The position numbers and the translations under genes are program-made. A model generated the notes under the pieces. The model was given only the letters and a program-made list of their open reading frames with translations, did no database searches and had not been told where the DNA came from. From Primulina eburnea (Eukaryota > Streptophyta > Magnoliopsida > Lamiales > Gesneriaceae), in NCBI RefSeq assembly GCF_022965805.1, contig NC_133101.1:1612001-1676000 (forward strand): DNA of 64,000 nt. The letters are read 5' to 3'. Positions within the stretch are counted from its first letter, which is position 1, and every line of letters starts with the position of its first letter. Positions 50,474 through 61,297 of this stretch are shown here, in pieces.

Positions 50474-50657
50474 GATTAGATTTCTTGTGAGACTGTCTCA
50501 CGAATTTTTATTTGTGAGACGAGTTAACCCTATCGATATTCACAATAAAAAGTAATACTTTTAGCATTAAAAAATAATAATTTTTTATGGATGACTCGAA
50601 TAAAATATCCGTCTCACAAAATATGATATATGAGACCGTCTCACACAAGTTTTTACC
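50474..50657. mobile_element. MITE copy 5 (perfect 9-bp TSD)
   Basis: A 184-bp copy flanked by ATCTTTTGG on both sides (50465-50473 and 50658-50666). The left end reads GATTAGATTTCTTGTGAGAC, diverged from the family's GAGTGGGTCTCATGTGAGAC. The right end, read inward, is the usual GGTAAAAACTTGTGTGAGAC. Confidence 0.93.
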
Positions 50658-51446
50658 ATCTTTTGGTATCTAAAAGTTGTGGTGCAAAATATTACTTTAG
50701 GAGCAAATTTCACTTAAGAAATTGAGATAATTTGTTTTCACAAAAAATAAATTAACCATCAATTTTTATATTTGGTAAAATGTAACTTTTCGTCTATAAA
50801 TTCAGTGGATATGAAGAAGAATCTAGCGTTTATTATTTACCAAAGTTATAACTGATGGTAATCACGTAATTCAAATCTTATAGCAGTTCAAGCACCACGT
50901 TTCGATTGTTTTACCGGACAATTATTGCATCACAAAAATATTGTTACCAATAAATGGACTATTTTGCAATAAATGAGAACATAATTCGTGACCTTGAATC
51001 TGATATAAATTTTGGATTGAGAGCTTGTTGATTTAACAAAAATTATAGCGGGTGGTAACGATACAATTCAAATCTTTTTAAACCGTACAACACTTTAATT
51101 TTCACGTTTCGATTGTTCAACTGATTAAAGATAGCGATTATACTCAACATAGTATATTTGATTTTTAGTCAATTCAATAAAATTATGTTTACAACTTAAT
51201 TTTCAATCACAAGTTTAGGCATGCAAAACTTTTTATTTAATTGCCGGTGTGATGGCAAAGAAGAAGCAAAAGACCAGAAAAAAATATTAGAAAATTGAAA
51301 TACGCCAGCGTGGTAAGATAATGGCAGCAGCCCTACGACTGATGTGGAATAAATTCTTAAGCCAATTATTGACTCCATTTAAATATTATTTATTTCCTTA
51401 ATTTTCCAAGTTGACCACTAATCTGCGATTATATATTCTCCCTACA

Positions 51447-51465
51447 CCCCCCCCCCCCCCCCCCC
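51447..51465. repeat. 19-nt poly-C run with C-rich extension
   Basis: Nineteen C in a row are followed by ACCCC, ACCCCC and ACC groups to about 51479. The complementary strand is G-run DNA able in principle to form a G-quadruplex. Homopolymer length may be affected by sequencing error. Confidence 0.95.
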
Positions 51466-51825
51466 ACCCCACCCCCACCTTTTTCTACAAAAAATAAATG
51501 TTCCAAAAAGATGGCCAGTTGGACGACTTTGTCCACAAAAGATTATCCTAAATATATACTTCGTTTCATATTCTAAAAAAGGCTTTCGTTAAAAAGAGCA
51601 ATGTTTACAGCTGAGGTTTTGCAAAAATATATTTAAAAATCATAAATTTAATGTCAAAAAATTATTTTGCTCACCTCAAGCTCGATTTCCTGGGGATAAA
51701 AAACTTAAATAATTAACTCAACATGATATTATATTTAACTCGTCATCAATATCAAAAATATAGAAATATAGGTCGAATAGGAAGAAGTTTTTTCAAGTAC
51801 TTGAAGTAATCAAATAACAAATTCT

Positions 51826-51965
51826 TTATTAAGTATATTGCGAGAAAGATTAAATAGATTGACTATGTTATGAATTAAGAAAAATAATTAAATATTTTGA
51901 TTACGCAAACTCGCTTAATACTTTTTCTACTAAAAAGACGAGGAATATATTATTTAAGTTATTGT
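51826..51965 (+). pseudogene. hAT transposase C-terminal relic, highly eroded
   Basis: The translation gives RERLNRLTML-stop-IKK and then ILITQT-like residues after frame slips, aligning with STMSRERLNGLAMFSIEKEI of the relic at 28.5 kb. It is shorter and more decayed. Assignment rests on the RERLN.L core plus the following residues. Confidence 0.6.
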
Positions 51966-52671
51966 TTAGAACATTTTAACATTACTCTTTGAGCATATAA
52001 AAAATGAACCTACTTTATTATTTGAGCTGCAGAACTTTTAAAATTGGATAAAATCTAAAGAAAAATATCATATATATAGACATGGGCGAAGTCAGAAAAT
52101 TTTAATTTGGTCGACAATATTTTTTGAACTGTATAGCTAATTTCTCCTTCCAACACATCCTAAAAGACATCCCAAATATTTTATTTTATTATCCTTTTCC
52201 CATTATTACTAAAATTTCATAATATTATATTTACTTTAGAAAGAAAGCAAACATTTAAAATTTACCAAACTCAACCAACTTAAATAGGCTATTAAATTTT
52301 GGACAAAATTCTACTGGACAGTAGCATAATATTGTCCCATATACACCATCCGCCCATGCATATGGAGTGGACTAGGTATATGTACCCATAAAAATGGGCT
52401 ATCCTTAAACGAAACAACATAAATAAATAAACACGACGAATAAGTCGATATTCCAATTAATCGTAAGTCGAGAATATGTCTTACGCTTAAAGTATGTCGC
52501 ACTTAATATTGGGGCTTTTAATCCAACAAGTAAAAAAAAGGAAATTCAAAAGATGAAAGAAAAGTGGTCGACAAATACATTTTTCCCAATACAAATTAAT
52601 CCAGCAAAGGGAAAGCCATTAAAGGAGATGCGTGCATAGTATTGCTTTGAACAAAAATGAAAAAGATCAAA

Positions 52672-52853
52672 GGCAAAAACTTGTATGAGACGGTCTCACA
52701 GGTCGTATTTGTGAGATGGATCTTTTATTTGGGTCATCCATAAAAAAATATTACTTTTTATGTTAAGAGCATTACTTTTTATTGTGAATATGGGTAGGAT
52801 TAACCCGTCTCACAGATTAAGATCCGTGAGACGATCTCACATGAGACTCACTC
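52672..52853. mobile_element. MITE copy 6 (full length, perfect 9-bp TSD)
   Basis: A 182-bp copy in the opposite orientation to the 27.6-kb copy: GGCAAAAACTTGTATGAGAC on the left, and GAGTGAGTCTCATGTGAGAT read inward on the right. Both sides carry AAGATCAAA (52663-52671 and 52854-52862). Confidence 0.95.
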
Positions 52854-53665
52854 AAGATCAAAAGGGCATTTTTTAAATTTTTTTGCAGACGTGAGATTTG
52901 AATATTATTACCGGTTATATTCCTAGAATAACAGAGACCGTTGGATGTGAGTGTTCATGGTCGTAAAAGATGTTGAGAAATTTATTTCGAATATAAATAG
53001 TTTATGAATGAACTCCAAGATACGTTTGTAATAAGATATGAAAAATTTCTTTCACGATATAGTGCAGAAATTCTATATTTTTAGGTTATTAAACCAAATC
53101 AGAATCCAACAAAACCAAAATTATTCTTCTTGATCTAATGATGTCATATGTATAGAAATGAAAATTCGATTCAAAAGAGACGCGACTCTTCATCAAATAT
53201 TTCACCCTTTCATGAAAATTAATCATAAAACAATTATGAAAATTGTTCTAACAAAAGATTTCGTTTCGAGAATTCTTGGTTATTAAAACCTGATTGTCAA
53301 CAAGATGTTCGACCAAACTGGAACAATGAAGACCGTTGGATCTTCAAAACAAGAAGAGGTCCGACATGGATTCAAGTAGGATCTAGAGAATCCAATACCG
53401 AGTATATTATTTTTGATGGCCACCATCTTTCCTTCAAAATTATCAAGCTATATCATACATGTATTCTGATTAATTAAGTTGCTAATGTGATAGGAAATTT
53501 AAATAATAGAAAAAGTAACTAGGTGATCATGAGTCAATATATTCGGACATATAATTTATGTGGGATTCATGACAATCGGGGAAGATTACCCAACATAGAA
53601 AATATGGAGAACATGAGTTAATTTGATTTCAACCTTTTCCATTTATTATAGAATTATTAGTGATG
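52854..53665. other. AT-rich spacer
   Basis: No supported gene or repeat. Confidence 0.5.
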
Positions 53666-54026
53666 TGTAACGACTCAATTTAATTATTCAATTTATTATT
53701 GAGATCCAAATTATTAATTATAAAAGCTCAAGCCCACAATTAATGATAAAAGTACAAGCCCACTATACACTCCAAAAAAATTTATAAATAGGAGATGATT
53801 CACATTATTCAAAGGAGGATGATTTTATGCTTAAACTTTTTAGCTTTCAATTAGCATCTTTGAATTATTTTCTGACTTGAGCGTCGGAGTGTCTACGCCG
53901 GGCAAACCCCGGCGCCTCTGACGTTTGTTTGTGACGCAGGTGATAACCCACATTTCTCTCCACCAGTTTCCTGGACCCGTTTACGAACCTGCAGAGTAAT
54001 TCGGATAATCATAATTTTTGGCTACA
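53666..54026 (+). mobile_element. LTR-like block with TATA box and GC hairpin
   Basis: It begins TGTAACGACTC and may end GGCTACA. It holds TATAAATA at 53783-53790, then a leader-like stretch, a GAGCGTCGGAGTG motif, and a GC hairpin at 53896-53914. CTCCACCAGTTTCCTGGACC follows, reminiscent of the 3' part of gypsy-type LTRs. The order of promoter, R-like and U5-like parts fits an LTR of about 360 bp. Flanking 5-mers do not match and no primer-binding site or second LTR is seen, so it would be a decayed solo LTR. Confidence 0.5.
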
Positions 54027-55454
54027 TAAATAAAAAGTTAGCGCAAAGTGATTTTATTGTAGGATAAAAACTTTATCATTTGTTCAAAAATTATAATTAG
54101 TAATAAAAATATAACTATAATATTTTAAATCATATGATAGTCCAAACGCAACCATTCCAACGTATTTATATATTTTTTTCTTTTATTTTTTTTTTTAAAA
54201 TGTAGTACAGTCAATATGAATAGTGACCTAAAATGGATTGTATATACATGGATGACCATGATATATTTATCGAAAGAAAAATGACGATTTCAAATGAAAG
54301 TGCAGTCCAACATAAAAGTCTTGGAAAGAGACAATGGATGGCATCATTTTATTAATATTACAAGATAAACGAGTCAGATTGGGCAATGCTAGCTTTACTT
54401 TAAGAAAAGTCGATATCTTTTTAGGACATAATTCCAAACTACGTAAATCGTCCTTATCTTAAGATCAAATTATTCACAGTTCATGTAAATCAACTGTGCA
54501 CGAACATGACCCTATCTCGATCGTAAAAATAGCACCATCATTGGATTTATTAGAACGTAAAACATCGGCAGTGATTAAAATATGAAATTTAATATTAATA
54601 ATCACAATTTACTCCAATCTACCTAGAAGAAATTTTTTTGGGGGAAAATTCACCAATCTCTTCAGTTAAATTCAAAAGCATTCATTATTATTTAGCAACT
54701 GTTTGAAGGAACTTACTAATCGAATTAAACGGGGCAAGGGTTGTGCCTTAAAAGGGGGACAACACTTGAATATTCGATCTAAGATAAGAATTCACGCAAA
54801 AAATATCATGGCTAATGGGAGCTGTATGGATTCAATCATTATTGTCCCACATATTAATGTGTTTCTACACATATACGCACTCGAGCAAATGGATCCGTAA
54901 CATGCATTGCAATTTTAGGAGTATGGTTTCCTGAAAAATTGTAATTTTGGTTTTAATTATAAGTTTGTTTTGTGAGGTTTTTGATCGTCAAATTTTAATT
55001 TTAATCATTTATCTCTTAATTTTTCGCAATTTTAATAATGTTTAATAAGAGTGTGCATGTATGTGGTACTAGTCGAGTGGGAAGAATAATGATTTACAAA
55101 TTTAAAAATTAGGTATTTAAAAATTAGGTATTTTCCGCACACGACCCCTCAACCGACCCTTGTTTGATCATGATTGTGATTAAGGTTTCCAAACAAAGCA
55201 AAATCCAAGAATTTGGATAATTACACCAAACACATCACTAATTAAACAAGGTAGGCGGAAACAACAACGGACAACACGAAACCTTATCCTCCCAGAAATT
55301 AAGGCAACCGTCCATCATGAATAACATACACACGATATTATCGTTTGGCCTCGAAAATTTCCTATCAAACCAAATCATTTGTAGGACCCTCTTGTCTAAT
55401 CATGTTCTATTAATATATTATTGCTTTGTCTAATATTCATACGTATATACAGAC
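54027..55454. other. AT-rich intergenic
   Basis: No gene is supported. A 65-codon frame at 54703-54900 lacks any family signal. TTTTGGTTTTAATTATAAG near 54950 may be a worn dispersed repeat. Confidence 0.45.
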
Positions 55455-55625
55455 ACGAATTTACGTGAGACAGTCTCGTGGGTCGTATTTTGTGATACAG
55501 ATATCTTAATTTAGTAATCCATGAAAAATTATTACTTTTTATTTTAAGAGTATTAATTTTTATTGTGAATATCGGTATAATTGACTCGTCTCACAGATAA
55601 AGATTCGTGAGATCGTCTTATAATT
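55455..55625. mobile_element. MITE copy 7 (degenerate)
   Basis: It keeps the family order: GTGAGACAGTCTCGTGGGTCG, a middle TTATTACTTTTTATTTTAAG, then GACTCGTCTCACAGATAAAG and GTGAGATCGTC. Many substitutions are present and no target duplication could be recovered. It lies 120 bp from the full-length copy 8. Confidence 0.8.
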
Positions 55626-55745
55626 TTGTTCAAACTTACATGACTAAACTTATAAGTTTTTGTTTTTATTTTATCGAACATGAATGAATTGTAGACGTGT
55701 GAGATATTTAAATATTTAATAATTGATGATACACCTTTTAAAATG

Positions 55746-55927
55746 GGCAAAAACTTGTGTGAGACGGTCTCACGGGTCGTATCTGTGAGACGGATCTCTT
55801 ATTTGGGTCACCCATATAAAAGTATTACTTTTTATGCTAAGAGTATTACTTTTTATTGTGAATATGGGTAGGGTTGACCCGTCTCACGGATTAAGATCCG
55901 TGAGACGGTCTTACATAAGACTCACTC
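55746..55927. mobile_element. MITE copy 8 (full length, perfect 9-bp TSD)
   Basis: A 182-bp copy with GGCAAAAACTTGTGTGAGAC on the left and GAGTGAGTCTTATGTAAGAC read inward on the right. It is flanked by TTTAAAATG on both sides (55737-55745 and 55928-55936). Its left half is close to the apparent family consensus. Confidence 0.95.
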
Positions 55928-58900
55928 TTTAAAATGACTGTGGCGTTTCATGTTTATCTCTTTAGTTAATTCTCTCTCTTTTCTTAATCAAGAAGTATTT
56001 TACAATCCTCCTCTCTCCAAAGTACATATGATAAGCCATACTTTTTAGATACCATTAATAACATAAAAAAATGATACTGCTTCATAATATGAATTGTATT
56101 CTAGAAATGAGTTCCAGTTAATTTAATTTTTAATATATTCAAGTAAAAGTTAACAAAAGGTTAAAATAAATGCAAACAACAAATTACAAATATATATTTT
56201 TTGGGTTTTATCGATTTTAATTAGTTTTAAAATACATGGAGCAAAATGTAATATTTTGAGTTTTAACATTTACAATCTAAATAAAAAAATTCCGTTTTGT
56301 TTTAATTTAATTTTTATATTCATTTTGTGTACTTTTTTCCTTAAACTACTTTTAAAATGTTCATACTCTTTAATATTATATGAACAAGATGTGGAATAAT
56401 AACATATATAAAAAAACTATGGAGAGATATATGTAATTTTTAAAGTTATCAGATGTAAATGGAAGCTTGATACAAACTCCATACATGAATAATTTTCAAA
56501 TTTAGTTGGTTTTTTTTATAGTTATAATAAATCTTAAGGAGGTATATGTAATTAACACATTCTATTATCTTATAATTCGTTGGATGATTATAACACATAT
56601 TATTTTTTTAATAAAAATAATTGAAATACAAAATATATCTGCATTTACTGTAAAACGTAGCTAAAACTACCACATGGTCTGTTCATACTAATTTAGTTTC
56701 TCTTTATCTCTTTCCCAGACAACAAACAAGAAAATGCAATTTTTATTTGAGACAGTATCACGAGTGTCGAGTAAGAACAGTCAAATATCCAATGAATGTA
56801 TTACAATAAAATCTAAGTTTTTACTAATTAGAATACCATAATCCTATTTAGGTAAATTTACAGAACGATTTGCTAAAATGGTTCTGGTCGTCAAGGACGT
56901 ACAGTACTGTATCTTCCATGATATTATTAGAGTGAATAATGCATTCCATTGATTGGAAAAGAAAAATAGTCAGCAAAGGAACATGACAAACCCCATTTCT
57001 TACAAATGGAACTAAGGATGGTGTGTGAGAGACAGGCCATGTGTTCTGCTAAAATTAGTCTTCACAACTAAGTTGTGGGCATCCTATGAAACAACTTTCC
57101 CGACCATAAAATTAATTGTAAAACACACTACTTTCGACATTTTGTATGGGTTGGTTTGGATCACACCAATACGGACGATTGGCCTTCTTGGCAAGTATCA
57201 ATCTCAGCTCCATGATTTTTTTTAAAAGATAAAATGATTGCTTTCTTGTGCGAAATTATTAGGGAAACTTCAAACATTAACAACTTTTTACGTTAAACTC
57301 CACACAAGCAACATGCATTAAAAAAATAGTTTTTTTTTTTTATGTACGAAGCCGAATAGGACTGGAAATTAATGATCATATCTTCTTCTTTTTTGTGTGA
57401 TCAAAGTATAGTAGTGTAATGAGTAGTTTGTTTGGTTTTTCATTTTTTATTTTTTTGTCGGAGCTAACATAGTGTCGGAAAACATAAAATTGATTTAAAA
57501 TTAAAAATAAAAAGAACTTATTGTACTGAAACCAAAATTCGATAACTTACATGAACAAACAGAAACATGTCAATAAAACAATTTACTCATTTTCTCACCC
57601 AATTTTTTCTTTTTATCAACTTTTTTTAATAATGTATATATAAGAAAGTGTGAGGGGTGCCCACGAGCCAATATCATCAAAATTCCAAGAATAGTATATA
57701 GGAAAGATTACAAAGAAATTTTAGCCGTAGATTATTAGTTGCACGACTAGAACAAGATGTCAAACTTTTCAGCTAGCACAATGGGTAGTGAATTAATTAT
57801 TACTCGATTTTTTTTTCTAAAAAAAAAAACCAAATGATGAGGAGAAAATGGAGTTAATGGTAAAAACAGTGGAAATTGGCATGATAATGGGTGGCGAGAG
57901 GGAAAACGAATCATTCTCTTTGACGTGTGTTCCCCATTGCCAAGGGCATCAAAGTATTCATTCTTTACACATTGATTCTCGTCATTGGAGACTCCAAAGA
58001 GAATCCTTGTTGTTGGTCGCTATAATTGAAAATAAGAGTAAAATGTGGTTCAATTAGTCAACCAAGTTGGAGTCGATCAAGATCGAGACCAAGTCGAATT
58101 CGAATTTTAAAATATCATTATATATTTTTGCTATAACACGGTGTTATCAAAATATTATATTATATTTATATACTTAAACTGTTGCAGTGTTTAATGATTT
58201 GAATTATATCATCACCCATTCACCGCACACACTGATAGTTAATTGATTAGCAGAAATTAATGTTAATAAATATGTGTATGGCACATCTTAAAAAATTATA
58301 AGCATACCATTTAGGAAAACTGAATTTTGATTATGAAAATATTTTAGAGTAAATATAAATAACAACAATAATAATAATAAAATAAAGCGAAAATTGCATT
58401 ATTAATCTTATATATTTCTCTATAAATGATTTTGATCATCCATGTTCTCGAATTTCAATTTCGGTAAGTTATATTTGTTATTTTTGTAGTTTTAGTCTTT
58501 TTCTCACGTATGATTTCGACATGATACTGATGTATAAATATCACATCAATGGTTATGATGAAAAATAATTTAAATTGTCAAAACCGAAAGATACAATACT
58601 AAAGTTAAAAATTAGAAAAGCTTAAAAACGAAAATTAACAAATTTATAATATAGATCAATTTTAAAATTAGTGTTTTTCTTAATTATAAAACGAGAAGTG
58701 TTGTTTGTGTGAGAGAGAGAGAGTACATTTTCATTATTTCCACTTCCCAAATTGCAATATACTCATTCAATTCTTTGATTATTAATCATAGAAATCTACC
58801 CACCCAACCAATTCACCTTTACAAAAGTCTCCTCCCATTCTCTGTGGCTCCTCATTTCACACAAACAGAGGACGAAAAATACTTTCAATATATACTTTCA

Positions 58901-58991
58901 AACGCCATTCTTGATTCTTCCCACAGAAAAAACAAACACCCGTCTCTCTTTCCCACGCCAAACTTTTTCGTCCAAATCCCCCAAAAGATTG
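55928..58991. other. intergenic upstream of HD-Zip gene
   Basis: AT-rich, with no gene. The last ~300 bases are likely promoter and leader of the HD-Zip gene: a (GA)n tract at about 58710-58723 and a pyrimidine-rich leader near 58905-58975. Confidence 0.45.
58400..58640. repeat. possible dispersed repeat copy (family D)
   Basis: TTTTAGTCTTTTTCTCACG, then TTTCGACATGATACTGATG and a TATCACATCAATGG segment, then AAATTGTCAAAACCG and ACTAAAG words follow in the same order as at 20.9 and 22.9 kb. Confidence 0.35.
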
Positions 58992-60195
58992 ATGGGTTTC
59001 GATGATTTATGCAACCCGAGCTTGGTTTTGGGGTTGGGAATAACTCCCTCAACCGGAGAACCCAAGTCTGCAAATCCATCCTCTGCTCAAAAGATTCATA
59101 AAATTCAGGAGCCATCGTTAACACTGAGTCTGTCAGGTGAAATTACTCACTGCAACAATCAACATATTCATGCTGCGAAAAAGGTGGATTCTGATGATAA
59201 TATCAAGGTTGGTTTTAATGACAACCAATCGGGTGATCATGTGTACAGACAAGAGAGCGCTGCTTCTTCTTTCTCTAACGTTAGTGTGAAGAGGGAGAGG
59301 GAAATCGTGAGCAGTGAAGAGGTGGAAACAGAGAGGCTTTCCTCAAGAATCAGCGATGAAGACGATGATGGATCCAATGGTAGGAAGAAACTCAGGCTCA
59401 GTAAAGTTCAGTCTGCCCTTTTGGAGGAAAACTTCAAGCTACACAGCACTCTCAATCCTGTGAGTAATTTCTCTCATATTCAAGAATGTTTTTTTTTTTG
59501 GGGTGGGAGATTTCTGTTTCAATAATTGGGATAAAGGAGATGATCTTTTCTTTTTTGGGTTGTTTATTTCATCAGAAACAAAAGCAAGATTTGGCTCGGG
59601 AGCTGAAGCTAACCCCTCGACAGGTTGAAGTGTGGTTCCAGAATAGAAGAGCCAGGTCTTGTCCTGACCCGCCCAGTGAGATATATTAAATTATTAGTCG
59701 AGAATTTGATGCAAATTGTTTTCTTTTGAAAAGAGTACATAACAGAAATTGTAGAGAAGATCATTGGGAAATTGTTGACGGGCCCCCGTGCATTAACTTT
59801 TAACTCTCTGTCAGAATTTTAGAAAGTGGTCAAGCGGACAAGTATTATTCTTTAATAATTTATTTTGTCCGAGAAAAATGATGATGAACCCGTATTACTG
59901 CAGGACCAAGCTGAAGCAAACAGAGGTAGACTGCGAATTCTTGAAGAAGTGCTGCGAGACGCTAACGGACGAGAACCGGCGACTGCAGAAGGAGCTACAG
60001 GAGCTGAAGGCGCTGAAATCAGCACAACCGCTGTATATGCAGCTGCCGGCGGCCACGCTAACCATGTGCCCGTCATGCGAAAGGGTCAGCGGCGCCTCCG
60101 CCTCCACCGCTGAAAGCAGGGGTAAGACCTCATTCACCGTGGCTCCGGCGCCGCACTTCTACAATCCCTTTACCAATCCATCTGCCGCATGTTGA
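58992..60195 (+). CDS. HD-Zip class II transcription factor, HAT22/HAT9 type
   Basis: Nuclear homeodomain-leucine zipper protein; class II members act mainly as repressors in auxin, shade and cytokinin-related growth responses. Three exons (58992-59459, 59576-59655, 59904-60195) join to 279 codons. The N-terminus [16 protein letters not shown] and an EAR-type LTLSL (residues 43-47) are class II hallmarks. The homeodomain spans about residues 130-189 with WFQNRRAR at 176-183, across the exon 2/3 junction. The zipper follows with Leu at 189-220 spacing in [18 protein letters not shown]. The CPSCE redox motif is at 238-242, and the protein ends [12 protein letters not shown], as in Arabidopsis HAT22. 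The first in-frame ATG that gives the family N-terminus was taken; an upstream open frame to 58911 has only leader-like residues. Confidence 0.97.
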
Positions 60196-60230
60196 TGATC
60201 AAATGACCCTCCAATAATTATCTTGTAGAC

Positions 60231-60247
60231 TATATATATATAATATA

Positions 60248-60298
<51 letters not shown>

Positions 60299-60325
60299 TA
60301 TATATGTACACGTATATATATACGT
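60231..60325. repeat. (TA)n-rich tract in HD-Zip 3' region
   Basis: Interrupted TA repeats start about 35 bp after the stop codon, so the tract is probably inside the 3' untranslated region. Confidence 0.9.
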
Positions 60326-60554
60326 ATCCAGTAGTGTATATGGCTGTGGAAACAACACCCTCCCACAACCCTCTTTTTTTAATTTATTGAGGGCTTGTGA
60401 AAAAGATTAAAAAAGTTACTAATTTATAGATCTTAATTAGGTAATTACTAATCTTTGTGTTTCTTTTTTCCAATTTGTTTATGTTAAATATTGGTTGTAA
60501 ATATTAATGAAGGGATTATTGTTTATTATTTCTCTGTAATATGCATATTTTTTG

Positions 60555-60676
60555 GGCAAAAACTTGTGTGAGACGGTCTCACGAGTATTATTTGTGAGAC
60601 GGATCTCTTATTTGGGTCACCCATGAAAAAGTATCACTTTTTATGCTAAGAGTATTACTTTTTATTGTGCATATGA
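60555..60676. mobile_element. MITE copy 9, half element
   Basis: It has the normal GGCAAAAACTTGTGTGAGAC end and the full first half, but similarity ends after TTACTTTTTATTGTG plus an ATATG. The GAGTGGGTCTC end is missing. It lies only 14 bp left of copy 10, inserted in the same orientation. Confidence 0.88.
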
Positions 60677-60690
60677 CCTATATTTAGTTA

Positions 60691-60870
60691 AACAAAAACT
60701 TATTTGAGACGGTCTCACGGGTCGTATTTATGTGACGGATCTCTTATTTGGGTTATCCATGAAAACATTATTTTCTATGCTAAGAGTATCACTTTTTACT
60801 ATGAATATGGGTAGGGTTGACCCGTCTCACAGATTAAAATCCGTGAGACGGTCTCACATGAGACCCACTC
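60691..60870. mobile_element. MITE copy 10 (near full length, perfect 9-bp TSD)
   Basis: A 180-bp copy flanked by ATTTAGTTA on both sides (60682-60690 and 60871-60879). The left end is slightly altered (AACAAAAACTTATTTGAGAC). The right end read inward is the standard GAGTGGGTCTCATGTGAGAC. It lies about 500 bp downstream of the HD-Zip stop codon. Confidence 0.95.
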
Positions 60871-61139
60871 ATTTAGTTAAAATATATTATAGTATGTGAA
60901 GGATTAGATTTATTATAGTAAATTACACAAATTTGTACACATGCAATTTCGTTTCCCGTCATTAAAGGGCGGTAGTTAGATCATACGAAAGCACGATATT
61001 TTTATTGGTTTCAAGATTATAGATATGTGTACATTATTTTTTATTTGTTTTTTTTGTTACAAGTTTATATATAGTGTGTGTGTGTGTGTTTTTTTTTATG
61101 TGATGGGATAAAAAAAATTACGAAAAATGGTTTTTGAAA

Positions 61140-61297
61140 ATGTCTATTGTGAGACGGTATCATGAATCTTTATCTGTGAGACGAGTCAATTCTACCGATA
61201 TTCACAATAAAAAGTAATATTTTTTAATGGATGACCCAAATAAGATAAATGTCTCATAAAATACGACCCGTAAAATCGTCTCACATCATTTTTTGTA
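61140..61297. mobile_element. MITE copy 11 (degenerate)
   Basis: GTGAGACGGTATCATGAATC, ATTCACAATAAAAAGTAATA, GGATGACCCAAATAAGATAA and ATACGACCC..CGTCTCAC occur in family order. About 20 bp of the middle is lost. No target duplication was recovered. Confidence 0.8.

Larger units (their letters stand above)
50658..52671. other. intergenic with poly-C tract and hAT relic
   Basis: No intact gene is present. Two features inside it are listed separately. GACATGGGCGAAGTCAG near 52080 resembles a worn hAT-type terminus. Confidence 0.4.

Noticed and set aside
54703..54900. 65-codon plus-strand frame
   Set aside because: An ordinary residue mix but no similarity I recognise and no neighbouring gene signals.
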